From: Brumimicrobium oceani
GTDB taxonomy: Bacteria; Bacteroidota; Bacteroidia; Flavobacteriales_D; Crocinitomicaceae
Assembly: GCF_003143775.1 (NCBI RefSeq)
Contig: NZ_QFRJ01000001.1
Location: forward strand, 1 to 64,000
Direction of reading: 5' to 3'
DNA: 64,000 nucleotides
Shown here: in pieces, positions 52,654 to 62,181 of the stretch
How the letters are laid out: every line of letters begins with the position of its first letter
Position numbering within the stretch: the first letter of the stretch is position 1
Position numbers and translations under genes: made by a program
Notes under the pieces: model-generated
Told to the model about the DNA's origin: nothing
The model's database searches: none
What the model saw: only the letters and a program-made list of their open reading frames with translations

Positions 52654-52806
52654 AGATAAAAATACTTAGGGTTTAAGACGCTAGAAATCCGTGATTATCC
52701 GTGCTGCTAAAACGGTGACTGCGGTGACTGAGTTTACCGATGTGCCGCGTTCCATTACAGCGCAAACCAATTGCCAGGGAATACAACTTAAATTATTTCC
52801 TTGCTG
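52654..52806. repeat. Dispersed intergenic repeat, copy 1
   Basis: This segment shares several blocks in the same order with 57737-57886: ATAAAAATACTTAGG, AGAAATCCGTGATTATCC, CCATTACAGC and AAACC..ATTGCCAGG, then AAATTATTTC..GCT..TGG. The middle parts differ, with a CGGTGACTGCGGTGACTGAG tract only here. No coding frame is evident. Confidence 0.7.
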
Positions 52807-52828
52807 GAAAGTTTCTAATTGGAGGCAT

Positions 52829-53527
52829 TTATTTTAAAAATCTCTCAATAAACTCATTTTTAAATGCTCGACCTATTGGAACAACCTTCTTGTTTTCTAA
52901 GTAAATTTGATTTCCAGAAACCTTTACTACTTTTTCCGTATTCACAATATATGATTTATGGACCCTGCTGAATTGATGTGTGGGCAGAGTTTGCTCCCAA
53001 AATCGCAATGTTTCAGAGGAAAGATATTTGTTTGTTTCATGATGAATTTCTGTGTAGTCTGCGTCAGACATGATATAGGTTATGTCGTCTATTTTGATTC
53101 GAATATGGTCAAATCCACTTTTAATGAAAATATCTTTTTTGGAATCTCCTCTGTCGTCATTAAGTCTAGCTTCAGATTGTTTTTTTGTTTCGACTTTAGA
53201 AACGGCTTGCACAAATCGTTGAAAGGAGAAAGGTTTTAACAGATAATCAACGACATTTAATTCATAACCTTCTAATGCAAATTCTGAAAAGGCAGTCGTA
53301 AAGATCACTTGTGGTGGTTGGTTTAAGGACTTCAAGAAGTCAATTCCCGATATTTTAGGAAGGTGAATGTCTAAAAACATTAAATCTACTTCATTAGATT
53401 TCAAAAATTCAATCGCTTCCAGTGCATTGTTAAACACGGCTTCTAATTGTAAAGCTTCAAAATCTAAAATGTATTTCTTTAGAATGCGCTGTGCAGGCAA
53501 TTGATCTTCAATAATTATACATTTCAT
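52829..53527 (-). CDS. LytTR-family response regulator
   Basis: The 232-residue protein has a receiver domain (IIEDQLPAQRILKKYI, phospho-Asp in VDLMFLDIHLPKISGI, Lys in YLLKPFSFQRF). The LytTR DNA-binding domain follows from about 130 (ITYIMSDADYTEIHHETNKYL ... FSRVHKSYIVNTEKV). It overlaps the kinase gene upstream by 4 bp. Both domains appear complete, in contrast to the kinase. Confidence 0.92.
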   Translation of the reverse strand: MKCIIIEDQLPAQRILKKYILDFEALQLEAVFNNALEAIEFLKSNEVDLMFLDIHLPKISGIDFLKSLNQPPQVIFTTAFSEFALEGYELNVVDYLLKPFSFQRFVQAVSKVETKKQSEARLNDDRGDSKKDIFIKSGFDHIRIKIDDITYIMSDADYTEIHHETNKYLSSETLRFWEQTLPTHQFSRVHKSYIVNTEKVVKVSGNQIYLENKKVVPIGRAFKNEFIERFLK

Positions 53528-54554
53528 TTTGAGTTAGTTTTATTTAAACCAATGATTAAATCTACAATGAAGTACTCATTATCAATTGTTGTTATTTTTA
53601 AATCGTGTGCGTTGGGGTATAACAAAAGCAATCTTTTTTGAACGTTTTCTAAACCAATTCCACCACTTAAACAAGAAGTATTGCTCTGATTTCTATAGGT
53701 GTTTTTGCATTGGAATTTTAAAGTTCCGCTCTCCAATTCTTCCAATAAAATTTCAATTTCTATTTCATCACTTTGACTTGATGAACTGTGTTTGAAAGCA
53801 TTCTCAATAAAAACAATTAAAATCAAAGGAGCTATGTGTTTTGTGTTGGAGATGTTTTTCGTGTTAAAAGTTACTTTTCCTCTGTCTTCAATTTGAAGTT
53901 CACTTAAACTGATGTAGCTTTTAATTTGTTTGATTTCATTTTCTAAAGAAACATAATCAGCTTTGCAATCATAAAGCATATACCTTAAAACAGCTGACAA
54001 CTCTAGAATAATTTCAGGTGTTTTTGGCGATTGTTCAACCGCATAAGCATATACATTATTCAAATTATTGAATAAGAAATGGGGGTTGATTTGAGATTTT
54101 AGAAACTGTAACTCACTTTCTTTTGCCGCGCTTTTTAGTTTCTCTATTTGCTTTTGATTTCTAAGTAAATCCCAGGCGAATTTGAAACTCACCAATACTG
54201 TTAATGTTGGCACTGTACCCAGTAAATTCCGAAATACGCCAAGAAATTTTCTTCCCCGTGTGTCTGGATAATAGATTTGTTCTAGAACAGCTTCTTCGAT
54301 GAAAATAATGATGCCAATCAATACTAAAACGTAGAAAATAAATCCAAAGTATTTTCCTTTATAAAGAAATTTCGGAAGTAAAATATAATTGATGATCAAC
54401 GCAGGTATGGCATAATTTAAATAGAAATAGATTTTGAATAGTTCAATTTCTGGATGCCGACGGTCGAATGCAAAAAAGTGAAGACAATAAGATTCAAAGC
54501 AATTTGAAATATGATCTCCTTGAGGGTTATTTTTTTAAATTCAGACTTAATCAA
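53524..54554 (-). pseudogene. LytS-type sensor kinase, frameshifted in its membrane part
   Basis: From 54399 down the frame is open for 291 residues. It contains two or three membrane helices, the His_kinase motif INPHFLFNNLNNVYAYAVE and the ATP site (FIENAFKHSS, GIGLENVQKRLLLLYPN). Upstream, the expected N-terminus (KITLKEIIFQIALNLIVFTF) is present but in a different frame. A T6 run at 54477-54472 needs one more T to join the two parts into a kinase of about 342 residues, the length of the other LytTR kinase here. Either this is a disrupted or phase-variable gene, or the run was misread, or translation starts at the TTG at 54399. Confidence 0.7.
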
Positions 54555-54830
54555 GACTGTAAAAGTAAGGAATAGAAAGCTTATTTAGTTAAAATTTATG
54601 GTGAACGACATTTTCTAAGCTTCCAACAACATTTTAGGAAAAGCATTGGGTTTACTGTTCTTTCATAGAAAGTAACAGTGGTGAAGATATAGGGTTTGAT
54701 GTGTTCCCGACCAGATAAATACATTCTGTTGTTCCTTTCACAGGGTTTAATATGTTGTTCAACGGATTTTATTTCTTTATTCAGCGATTGTTTTATTGAT
54801 TTGTAGCGTAATTCAAAAACTATAAAGAGA

Positions 54831-55241
54831 ATGCTAAAAAACAACATTCAATTAAAAGATGTCGGATTGCTAATTCTAAGGATTTCTTTAGGACTATCAA
54901 TGCTTCTAGGTCATGGTTTGTCGAAATGGGTAAAACTCATAGAGGGCGGTGAAATTCAATTTGCAGATCCTTTCGGTGTTGGGGTCACAGTATCTCTTAT
55001 ATTAGCCGTTTTTGCAGAAGTTTTCTGTTCGGCATTATTGGTTTTTGGCTTACTCACACGTTTAGCTCTAATTCCTTTGATTATCACTATGGCAGTAGCT
55101 GTTTTCTATATTCATTTTGCCGAGGGCTTTTCAGGTTTTGAAAAAGCATTCCTTTACTTAATGGGTTTCGTTACGCTGATAATATCAGGTCCAGGAAAAT
55201 ATGCAATAGATTCATTAATTCATTTAAAATTAAAAAAATGA
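54831..55241 (+). CDS. DoxX-family membrane protein
   Basis: The 136-residue protein has four membrane helices and DoxX features: LLILRISLGLSMLLGHGLSKW, AVFAEVFCSALLVFGLLTRLALIPLI and FIHFAEGFSGFEKAFLYLMGFVTLIISGPGKYAID. DoxX proteins are linked to quinone or thiosulfate metabolism and oxidative stress. It overlaps the following outer-membrane receptor gene by 4 bp (ATGA), so the two are co-translated. Confidence 0.88.
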   Translation: MLKNNIQLKDVGLLILRISLGLSMLLGHGLSKWVKLIEGGEIQFADPFGVGVTVSLILAVFAEVFCSALLVFGLLTRLALIPLIITMAVAVFYIHFAEGFSGFEKAFLYLMGFVTLIISGPGKYAIDSLIHLKLKK

Positions 55242-57616
55242 AAAACGCCATAAAAAAGATTACACTAGTGCTTATTTTGTTTCTTTCGACAGGAGTTGCG
55301 ACTGCTCAAGAGAAGGGACTTATAATTTCGGGAAGCTTAATTGAACAAGAGACAAAACAGCCCATTCCTTATGCTACAGTTGTTTTGAAAGACTTAGATA
55401 CAGCAAATGTATTTGTGGGTACAACAACGAATGATAAAGGGGGATTTCGTTTAGCGACCAAAGAAAAAGACTTTCTCGTTGAAATTAGTTTTATGGGATA
55501 TGCTACACGTGTAATTTCTGATTTTAAAATTGAAAATTCGGTTCTTGATCTAGGAACCATTACACTTGAGTCTGAAAGTCAATCTTTGGAAGAGGTGGAG
55601 ATTAGAGGTGAGGTTTCTAAAACTGTTTTCAAACTGGATAAACGTGTTTTTAATGTAGGAAAAGATTTGAGCAGCACTGGAATGAGCGGCTTAGAAGTCC
55701 TGGATAATGTACCTTCTGTAAATGTGAGTATCGATGGTGAAATCAGTCTTCGTGGTGGTGCAGGTGTTCAAATTTTAATTAATGGAAAACCATCTGTGTT
55801 GGCTGATGAATCAAGTAATGCATTGGGAACCATTACCGCAGATATGATTGAAAGCATTGAAGTGATTACTAATGCTTCCGCGAAATATGAAGCTTCTGGA
55901 ACTGCTGGAATTTTGAACATTATCCTAAAAAAAGAAGAAAAGAAAGGTTGGAACGGTTCTGTAACTGCGAATACTGGTTATCCAGCTAATCACAGCATTG
56001 GATTAAGTTTGAACAGAAGAACAGATAAGTTCAATTTATTTACGCAATTGGGTGGTGGTTACCGTTCTATGCCAAGATTCTCGGAATCACGAAACTTTAA
56101 TAAAATTACTGAAGAAACGATTTCAAGTATTGGGGAAAACTATAGAAATGAAGCTTTTTTCAATATTACATTGGGAACAGATTATCACATCAACGATTAC
56201 AATGTGTTGACCTTATCAGGAAACTTCGCCTATGAAATGGAAGATCAACCTTCAGAAACTTCTTTCGAATATACAGATGGAAATGGAGATTTAATTTCTA
56301 GCTGGACAAGAAACGAAGTGACTGATGCCATCAATCCAAAATGGCAATACGATTTGAATTACAAAAAACAATTCAAAAACAACAAAGAGCATACGCTACA
56401 AATTTCGGGGCTAGGTAGTTTTTTTGGAAAAGACCAATCTTCTGATTTTACAACACGAGAAGTAAATGGATTAAATCTGAATGGTGACCAGCGAACAGCA
56501 ACTAACTTCAACAAGCAAGACTATACTTTTAAAGCCGATTATATAAATCCTATGACTAAGTTTTTTACACTTGAACTGGGTTCACAATACGCCTTAAACA
56601 ATGTCGCAAACAATTATTTAGTTGAAGATTTTGTTGGCGGTGAATATGTAACCGATCAAAATCAAACCAACAATTTCGAATACAATCAAAAAGTTTTGGG
56701 AGTATACACAACTGGAGCTTACGAAAGAGGAAATTGGGGTGTTAAAGGTGGTGTAAGGATTGAAAACACCGATTTAAGTACATTTCTTGTGAATACAGAA
56801 GAGTCAAATGATCAAAACTTTACTGATTTCTTTCCTACTCTACATACTTCTTATAAAGTTTCAGACAAATTATCTTTTCAAGCAGGATATTCGAAGAGAA
56901 TTTACAGACCTAGATTATGGGATTTGAATCCATTCTTTAACATCAGTAACAATTTTAATATTCGTGCAGGAAATCCAAATCTGCAGTCAGAATATACTGA
57001 TTCTTATGAGTTAACCAGTATTTATAGAATAGGGAAAGCGTCCTTTAGTTCAAGTCTTTATCACCAATACACAAAAGATGTTATCGAACGAGTTTCAACA
57101 ATTGAAAATAACACAGTTTATGTTCGTCCGTATAACGTTGGCTCAAATTCAAAGCTTGGTTTCGAAACAAATGGGAAATATATTCCTACAAAGTGGTTAA
57201 CCATCTCAGCGGATTTCAATATGAATTACTTTGATCGCAAGGGAGATTTTCAGAATCAAACTTTCGATTTTTCAGGAAGTCAATGGTCTTTAGGAATTAC
57301 GCCAAAAATCAAACTGCCTTATGATATTGATTTCGAATTTACAGTAAAAACACAGTCTGGTTATGAAACAGTGCAAGGTGAAACATCAGGTTATACTACC
57401 TTAGATGTTGGTTTACGTAAAAAAGTACTCAAAGGAAAAATTATGCTTAATCTTTCTGTTCGTGATGTTTTCGAATCCCGCATTCGTGAAAACTTTGTTA
57501 GTCAAGATACTTTTGAAAACTACAGTTTTGGTCAACGCCAAAGACAAATAGCTTTTGGAATTAGCTATGGTTTTGGGAAGGGTGAAGCGATGAATTATAC
57601 CGGAAGAAGAAGATAG
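55238..57616 (+). CDS. TonB-dependent receptor-like outer-membrane beta-barrel protein
   Basis: The 792-residue protein has a signal peptide ending ATAQ. The CarboxypepD_reg domain is SLIEQETKQPIPYATVVLKDLDTANVFVGTTTNDKGGFRL. The plug-like domain contains LEVLDNVPSVNVSIDGEISLRGGAGVQILINGKPSVL and IESIEVITNASAKYEASGTAGILNIILKK. A large OMP_b-brl_3 barrel follows. This group lacks a TonB box that I can recognise. Its coupling with DoxX is common in Bacteroidota, and the substrate is unknown. Confidence 0.86.
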   Translation: MKNAIKKITLVLILFLSTGVATAQEKGLIISGSLIEQETKQPIPYATVVLKDLDTANVFVGTTTNDKGGFRLATKEKDFLVEISFMGYATRVISDFKIENSVLDLGTITLESESQSLEEVEIRGEVSKTVFKLDKRVFNVGKDLSSTGMSGLEVLDNVPSVNVSIDGEISLRGGAGVQILINGKPSVLADESSNALGTITADMIESIEVITNASAKYEASGTAGILNIILKKEEKKGWNGSVTANTGYPANHSIGLSLNRRTDKFNLFTQLGGGYRSMPRFSESRNFNKITEETISSIGENYRNEAFFNITLGTDYHINDYNVLTLSGNFAYEMEDQPSETSFEYTDGNGDLISSWTRNEVTDAINPKWQYDLNYKKQFKNNKEHTLQISGLGSFFGKDQSSDFTTREVNGLNLNGDQRTATNFNKQDYTFKADYINPMTKFFTLELGSQYALNNVANNYLVEDFVGGEYVTDQNQTNNFEYNQKVLGVYTTGAYERGNWGVKGGVRIENTDLSTFLVNTEESNDQNFTDFFPTLHTSYKVSDKLSFQAGYSKRIYRPRLWDLNPFFNISNNFNIRAGNPNLQSEYTDSYELTSIYRIGKASFSSSLYHQYTKDVIERVSTIENNTVYVRPYNVGSNSKLGFETNGKYIPTKWLTISADFNMNYFDRKGDFQNQTFDFSGSQWSLGITPKIKLPYDIDFEFTVKTQSGYETVQGETSGYTTLDVGLRKKVLKGKIMLNLSVRDVFESRIRENFVSQDTFENYSFGQRQRQIAFGISYGFGKGEAMNYTGRRR

Positions 57617-57736
57617 ATTTTAGATGAGAAATTGCTTTTATGATTAAAGCATATAGGATATTTTACCAGTAAAATTGGAATTGAAATGCAATCCTCCAAA
57701 AAAAGTTTTATGAAATATGGTGCATTATTAATTTCA

Positions 57737-57886
57737 AGATATAAAAATACTTAGGATTCATGACACAAGAAATCCGTGATTATCCGTGTTGCTTGCATCT
57801 GTGTTCCAGAAACCTTTCTGGATCGCGCCCCATTACAGCACAAACCTATTGCCAGGAAATAGATTTTAAATTATTTCGCTACTGGT
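57737..57886. repeat. Dispersed intergenic repeat, copy 2
   Basis: This matches copy 1 at 52654-52806 in ordered blocks and ends 19 bp before the peroxiredoxin-like pseudogene. The middle contains an inverted pair CCAGAAAC..GTTTCTGG-like (CCAGAAACCTTTCTGG) not seen in copy 1. Confidence 0.65.
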
Positions 57887-57904
57887 AAGGATTCAAACAC
57901 TACT

Positions 57905-58262
57905 TTGAAGTCAAAATTAGAGGAAAAGAAAGCAAATTTTGCGTTGAAAGCAGACGATAACAAAAAAAGAGCTTACAAAGAAGGAATAGAATCTGTTGTA
58001 GAAAGTGGAATTGTAGAAAGCGCAAAGCAAGTAGTAGCCAAAGAATACGGTATCGTTTTCAAATTAACAGACGAAGTTGCTAGAATGTATGATGAAGCAT
58101 TTGATATGAATGGATACAATGGAGATGAATCAAACGAACTTCCTTTTGCCTCATCTTTGATCGGTGAAAATGGTGAAATTATCTATGCTTTTCTAGATGC
58201 AGATTATAGAAATAGAGCAGAGCCTTTGAGAAATAACTGAGTTTTTGAAAAATAATAAATAA
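57905..58262 (+). pseudogene. Peroxiredoxin-like gene with internal deletion and 3' frameshift
   Basis: The visible frame (111 residues to 58240) begins with the N-terminal helix of an AhpC/TSA peroxiredoxin-like family (KSKLEEKKANFALKADDNKKRAYKEGIESVVESGIVESAKQV). It jumps directly to the C-terminal region (VAKEYGIVFKLTDEVARMYDEAFDMNGYNGDESNELP ... EIIYAFLDADYRNRAEP). The 90 or so residues that normally lie between, with the CxxC/peroxidatic Cys, are missing in frame. After RAEP one extra base shifts the frame. In the other frame it continues ITEFLKNNK to a stop at 58262. It is very probably non-functional. Confidence 0.82.
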
Positions 58263-58693
58263 CTCAATCCTATAGATAAAAGGAATAGTGACTTAATCTT
58301 AACAGGTTCAATTCGGGTTTTTGAATTCCTGTCACCAACATACTGAAAATATTTGGTGACTCCGTAGATGACAAAAAAAATGTTGTTAATTAGTTTTGAG
58401 TGGAATTAATGCAAATTAAGAAATGACTAGAAGTATTGGTTTTGGTGGAATTTGATGTCTATTAACAAAAAAAGCCTCTCGAATGAGAGGCTTTAAGTGA
58501 TCCCGCTGGGATCCACTATAAAACCTCCAAACGGCTTGTTTAATAGGGGTTGGTGACTTCTAAAAAAGAATGACCACCACATAGACCACGTTAAATCACG
58601 TGTTAAATGTCTTTATTTGAATGAGCGAATCAACCACAAAGATACTCTTTTTCATATTCATACAAGAATAAATAACACTAAATATTATGATTC
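58263..58693. other. Intergenic stretch with terminator-like hairpins
   Basis: No gene is visible. Besides the hairpin at 58468-58496 there are a short palindrome GATCCCGCTGGGATC (about 58500-58514) and an inverted pair GGTGACTT..AATGACCACC (about 58550-58577). Confidence 0.4.
58468..58496 (-). terminator. Hairpin terminator, stronger on the minus strand
   Basis: AAAGCCTCTC and GAGAGGCTTT form a 10-bp stem with a 4-nt loop. On the minus strand it is followed by TTTTTTTG, an intrinsic terminator lying about 200 bp past the stop of the small gene at 58694-58924. Confidence 0.75.
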
Positions 58694-58924
58694 TCAAAAC
58701 AAAACTTCCTCCACCTCATCAACATCCAAACCTAAATATTCAGAACACTCTTTTATGGTAACATACTGCTGTGATTTTTTGAGGTAGTGTTCCTTCATCT
58801 TTTTGATGAGCTCTCGCGAATATCGTTCAGACTTTCCAGTGATGATCATGACGTCTTTTGTATGATGTGGATTCACTATGGAGGCTTTAGGTTGGTATAT
58901 ATTTGTAATTGTTTCAAAAAACAA
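58694..58924 (-). CDS. Small helical protein, possibly DNA-binding
   Basis: The 76-residue protein has the sequence ITGKSERYSRELIKKMKEHYLKKSQQYVTIKECSEYLGLDVDEVEEVLF, with a helix-turn-helix-like end (VTIKECSEYLGLDVDEV) as in excisionase/MerR-like small proteins of Bacteroidota. The start may be the TTG at 58924 or the ATG 25 codons later. It follows the usual pattern of small regulatory or mobile-element-derived genes. The function is unknown. Confidence 0.6.
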   Translation of the reverse strand: MFFETITNIYQPKASIVNPHHTKDVMIITGKSERYSRELIKKMKEHYLKKSQQYVTIKECSEYLGLDVDEVEEVLF

Positions 58925-58992
58925 CCTTTGTATTTTCTTAATCGTTTAGCTGTTTAGAAAATGTAACTTTAAGTAATTCTCAAACTACGCTT

Positions 58993-59877
58993 ATGGAAAC
59001 AGAAAACTATACTTCTAGGCAAAAAACTTGCTATAATCGTGGCGATAAAGATGAAGAGTATAGTTACTTAATAGGACCAACATTACCTTTACCTTCTTGG
59101 AGTTGGAATGAAAGTGGAAGTTCAATTCAAACAGGATTTGGTTCTTATCAAACACCATTTTATTTGCTAGGAATTGGTTCTTACTCTTCAACCATAAATA
59201 CTGGACATTGTGAGATGGAGTCTGATCCTTTATACTTTGCTCTGGAAAGACGTGAAAAATGTGAGATAGAAGATGTAAAGATCGAGGAGGTATATCAAAA
59301 TCAAACGCCATACTGTTCATTTACATATCATGTAATGATCTATAGCTCAGCGAGTACATCGTTTACGGCAACAATCTCTGATGACTTTAATAACGTGACG
59401 ATTATTCCTTCATCCTTCACAATCAATTCAGGGGTAAACTATCTTCAATTTACTGTGATTCCACAAGGCTCATTCTCGGGTTCAACCAATTGGACAATAC
59501 AAGGATCTATTTTTATGGATGGACAATATGTACCTTGTATTTATGAGCTAAGAGTTGAAATTCCAAGGTGTGACAATGCGATGTATGGTAGCAGAATGAT
59601 AAAAGTTGGAGACAGTATAAATCCTCAGCTCGATGATTTATTAACAATCTATCCAAATCCTGCCAAAGAAACGGCAACCGTTTACTATGAAATGTCGTCA
59701 TCAGAAGGAGACTTAGAAGTTTACGACTTATCTGGACGAAGCGTAGCTAAACACAATTTGCGTTCAGCAAAAGGCGAAGTTTCGTTAGAAACTGGTAAAT
59801 ACCAAGCTGGAGTTTATATTGTTGTCCTTCGACAAAGTAATGGATATACAATGCAGCAAAAGTTAGTTATCGAATAA
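58993..59877 (+). CDS. N-terminally truncated T9SS cargo protein
   Basis: The 294-residue frame ends with a type A T9SS sorting domain (LLTIYPNPAKETATVYYEM, LEVYDLSGRSVAKHNL, AGVYIVVLRQSNGYTMQQKLVIE). It has no signal peptide: the ATG is preceded in frame by a stop at about 58939, and the first residues are hydrophilic. The 200 residues before the sorting domain are beta-rich, with a segment like CSFTYHVMIYSSASTSFTATISDDFNNVTI. It probably is the 3' part of a longer surface protein gene and would not be exported as it stands. Confidence 0.7.
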   Translation: METENYTSRQKTCYNRGDKDEEYSYLIGPTLPLPSWSWNESGSSIQTGFGSYQTPFYLLGIGSYSSTINTGHCEMESDPLYFALERREKCEIEDVKIEEVYQNQTPYCSFTYHVMIYSSASTSFTATISDDFNNVTIIPSSFTINSGVNYLQFTVIPQGSFSGSTNWTIQGSIFMDGQYVPCIYELRVEIPRCDNAMYGSRMIKVGDSINPQLDDLLTIYPNPAKETATVYYEMSSSEGDLEVYDLSGRSVAKHNLRSAKGEVSLETGKYQAGVYIVVLRQSNGYTMQQKLVIE

Positions 59878-59903
59878 ATAAAACTAAAATATTAACTTAA
59901 GTG

Positions 59904-59929
59904 AGGGTAGGCACTGCCTGCCCTTTTTT
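59904..59929 (+). terminator. Intrinsic terminator after the truncated T9SS gene
   Basis: GGGTAGGCA and TGCCTGCCC form a 9-bp stem with one G-U around CTGCC-overlapping loop bases, followed by TTTTTT. It lies 27 bp after the stop codon and 15 bp before the next start. Confidence 0.8.
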
Positions 59930-59943
59930 AAAAATATAAAACC

Positions 59944-62154
59944 ATGAAAAAAATACTACTCTTAAAGTTCATTTTATTCTCCTCTTTAATCGTTTCAGCA
60001 CAATGCTACGAAACCTTAACCTTTGGAGGGTCTCATACTATAGGTCAAAAGCCTGATGGAACTTTGTGGGGCTGGGGATTGGGTGCCAATGGTCAATTAA
60101 TGACAACAAATACTGTAGAAGCTCATCCAATACAATTGGGAGTAGCAACCGATTGGAGTACTATAGAGAATGGTACCGAAAACACTTTTGTTATCAAAAA
60201 TGATGGGACTTTGTGGGGTTGTGGAAGAAATTTATACGGTAATTTAGGAATAAATTCAACAACACTAACGAATACAATTTTTCAACAAATAACTACAGCC
60301 AATAATTGGGTAAAAGTATCTGCATCCGCATATTTTACTTTGGCCTTAAAATCAGATGGCACCATTTGGGCTTGGGGTCAAAATAATGAATATCAACTAG
60401 GGAACTCTCCAGCTACTCCAGAACAATTATCTCCTATTCAAGTAGGTACAGATACTGATTGGGTAGAGATTGCAGCGGGTACCAGTTCTACTTCTTTTGC
60501 AATTAAGTCAGATGGAACAATATGGGGTTGGGGCTCCAATCCTTCCTCAATTATTGTTATGGGTTCAAGCACCTATACGGTTGCTACTCCAACCCAAGTG
60601 GGGACAGATACAGATTGGTTATCTATGAGTGTAGGGTCACAGCACATATTGGCTCAAAAACAAGACAGTACCCTTTGGTCGTGGGGGGGGGGGGTAGGTT
60701 TGGGAGCTGGAGGTGCTCCTACTGTAACTAATACACCTCAACAAATCTCTTCTGATAAATGGATATATTTTTCTGCAGGCACAAATACATCCTTTGGCAT
60801 CCAAGAGAATGGGACACTTTGGGTTTGGGGAGTTAACATAAACGGTCAACTAGGAGATGGAACTTCTACAGACCGTCTAGTTCCAACACAAATAGGAAAC
60901 GATACCAACTGGTCAACAGTTCAAGCTGGTAAATTTGCAACGACCATGGCTACCAAAATAGATGGTACAGTCTGGTATTGGGGCGGTACTAATTATTACG
61001 GACAGTATGGTAATGGTTTAAGTTATGGAACTGCATACTACAATACTCCCACCCAAACCCAAGGAATTTGCGTAACATCAATAACTAGCGGCGGTCCAAA
61101 CTATACAACTTCAACTATCGGTGGGGTTACAGGAAGCGATGCAAGCGGTGTAGGAACTTCAGTCGGAGATAGCGTTACTTTAGTAGGTGTTGTGCATTGT
61201 CAAAATTTCAGCAATACTGGCTATGACATTACACTAATTGATGCCAATAATGATGGAATTACTTTGTATAGTTCAACGGATATAAACGGCTACATCCCTA
61301 CAGAAGGAGATGAAATTGAAGTAGAAGGAGTGATAGCACAAGTAAATGGGTTAATCCAAATAAAACCTGATAACATTAATGTACTACAACAAGGAGCAAC
61401 GCTTCAAAGTCCAACACTTACCACAGTTTTAGATGAAACAACAGAGAGTCAGCTGGTAAGACTGGAAAACCTAGAACTTATTAATGGTGAAGCAATGTGG
61501 CCAACAGATGGAAACATTGAAGTCTCCAATACAGTTGATACATTTACAGTTCGCGTGACTGCCACATCAACATTAGCAGGAACACCAACACCAGGAACCT
61601 ATTTTCACTTAACTGGACTTGGAAAACAAGATGATGCTTCAAGCCCTTTTGATAGTGGTTATCAGATTTATCCTTGTGGTGTTGATCCTTATTGTGATAT
61701 TGATAATTCTACGACATTAAATAATGGAACAATTTCGGTTGTTGATACTGGGCATTCTTACCAATGGATAAATTGTGCAGATAGTTCTGCAATAGCTGGA
61801 GAAACAGGAGAAACATTCACTCCAACAGCCAATGGAGATTATGCGGTGATTATTACCCAAGGACCATGTGTGGATACTTCTGCTTGTGTTTTTGTTGATG
61901 TGCTGGGATTGGAGGAGGATGAATTGAAAGGAATTTCAGTTTATCCAAATCCAATTACAGATGAGTTGAATGTCAACAACGAAAACGGAGCGTTGATTTC
62001 TGTTGAAATGATTGATGCTAAGGGGAGTGTGATTGTGTCTTCACAAGTTGAATCTAAAGAAATTAAATTAAATACTTCGGATTTAAAACCAGGTGTTTAT
62101 GTGTTGGTGTTGAGGTCTGAGAAGGGTGTAAGGATGATAAAGGTGGTGAAGTGA
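59944..62154 (+). CDS. RCC1-repeat surface protein with T9SS domain (first copy)
   Basis: The 736-residue protein has a signal peptide (ending IVSAQ). About seven RCC1/BLIP-II-type repeats of about 50 residues follow (SHTIGQKPDGTLWGWGLGANGQL, TLALKSDGTIWAWGQNNEYQLGN, SFGIQENGTLWVWGVNINGQLGDG), making a beta-propeller. An OB-fold-like domain comes next (VTLVGVVHCQNFSNTGYDITLIDANNDG). The C-terminus is an Ig-like segment and a T9SS sorting domain (ISVYPNPITDELNVN ... GVYVLVLRSEKGVRMIKVVK). It is predicted to be displayed at the surface. A 12-G run at 60683-60694 lies in frame. Confidence 0.88.
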   Translation: MKKILLLKFILFSSLIVSAQCYETLTFGGSHTIGQKPDGTLWGWGLGANGQLMTTNTVEAHPIQLGVATDWSTIENGTENTFVIKNDGTLWGCGRNLYGNLGINSTTLTNTIFQQITTANNWVKVSASAYFTLALKSDGTIWAWGQNNEYQLGNSPATPEQLSPIQVGTDTDWVEIAAGTSSTSFAIKSDGTIWGWGSNPSSIIVMGSSTYTVATPTQVGTDTDWLSMSVGSQHILAQKQDSTLWSWGGGVGLGAGGAPTVTNTPQQISSDKWIYFSAGTNTSFGIQENGTLWVWGVNINGQLGDGTSTDRLVPTQIGNDTNWSTVQAGKFATTMATKIDGTVWYWGGTNYYGQYGNGLSYGTAYYNTPTQTQGICVTSITSGGPNYTTSTIGGVTGSDASGVGTSVGDSVTLVGVVHCQNFSNTGYDITLIDANNDGITLYSSTDINGYIPTEGDEIEVEGVIAQVNGLIQIKPDNINVLQQGATLQSPTLTTVLDETTESQLVRLENLELINGEAMWPTDGNIEVSNTVDTFTVRVTATSTLAGTPTPGTYFHLTGLGKQDDASSPFDSGYQIYPCGVDPYCDIDNSTTLNNGTISVVDTGHSYQWINCADSSAIAGETGETFTPTANGDYAVIITQGPCVDTSACVFVDVLGLEEDELKGISVYPNPITDELNVNNENGALISVEMIDAKGSVIVSSQVESKEIKLNTSDLKPGVYVLVLRSEKGVRMIKVVK

Positions 62155-62181
62155 TAATCAATTTTCAATTGTGAATTATCA

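Noticed and set aside
54596..54847. Minus-strand frame of 83 codons between kinase and DoxX gene
   Set aside because: It overlaps the DoxX start, shows no family features, and the composition is not gene-like.
58496..58520. Segment GTGATCCCGCTGGGATCC resembling the 3' end of a tRNA gene on the minus strand
   Set aside because: No T-arm consensus, anticodon arm or D-arm can be drawn upstream of it; it is more simply a short palindrome.
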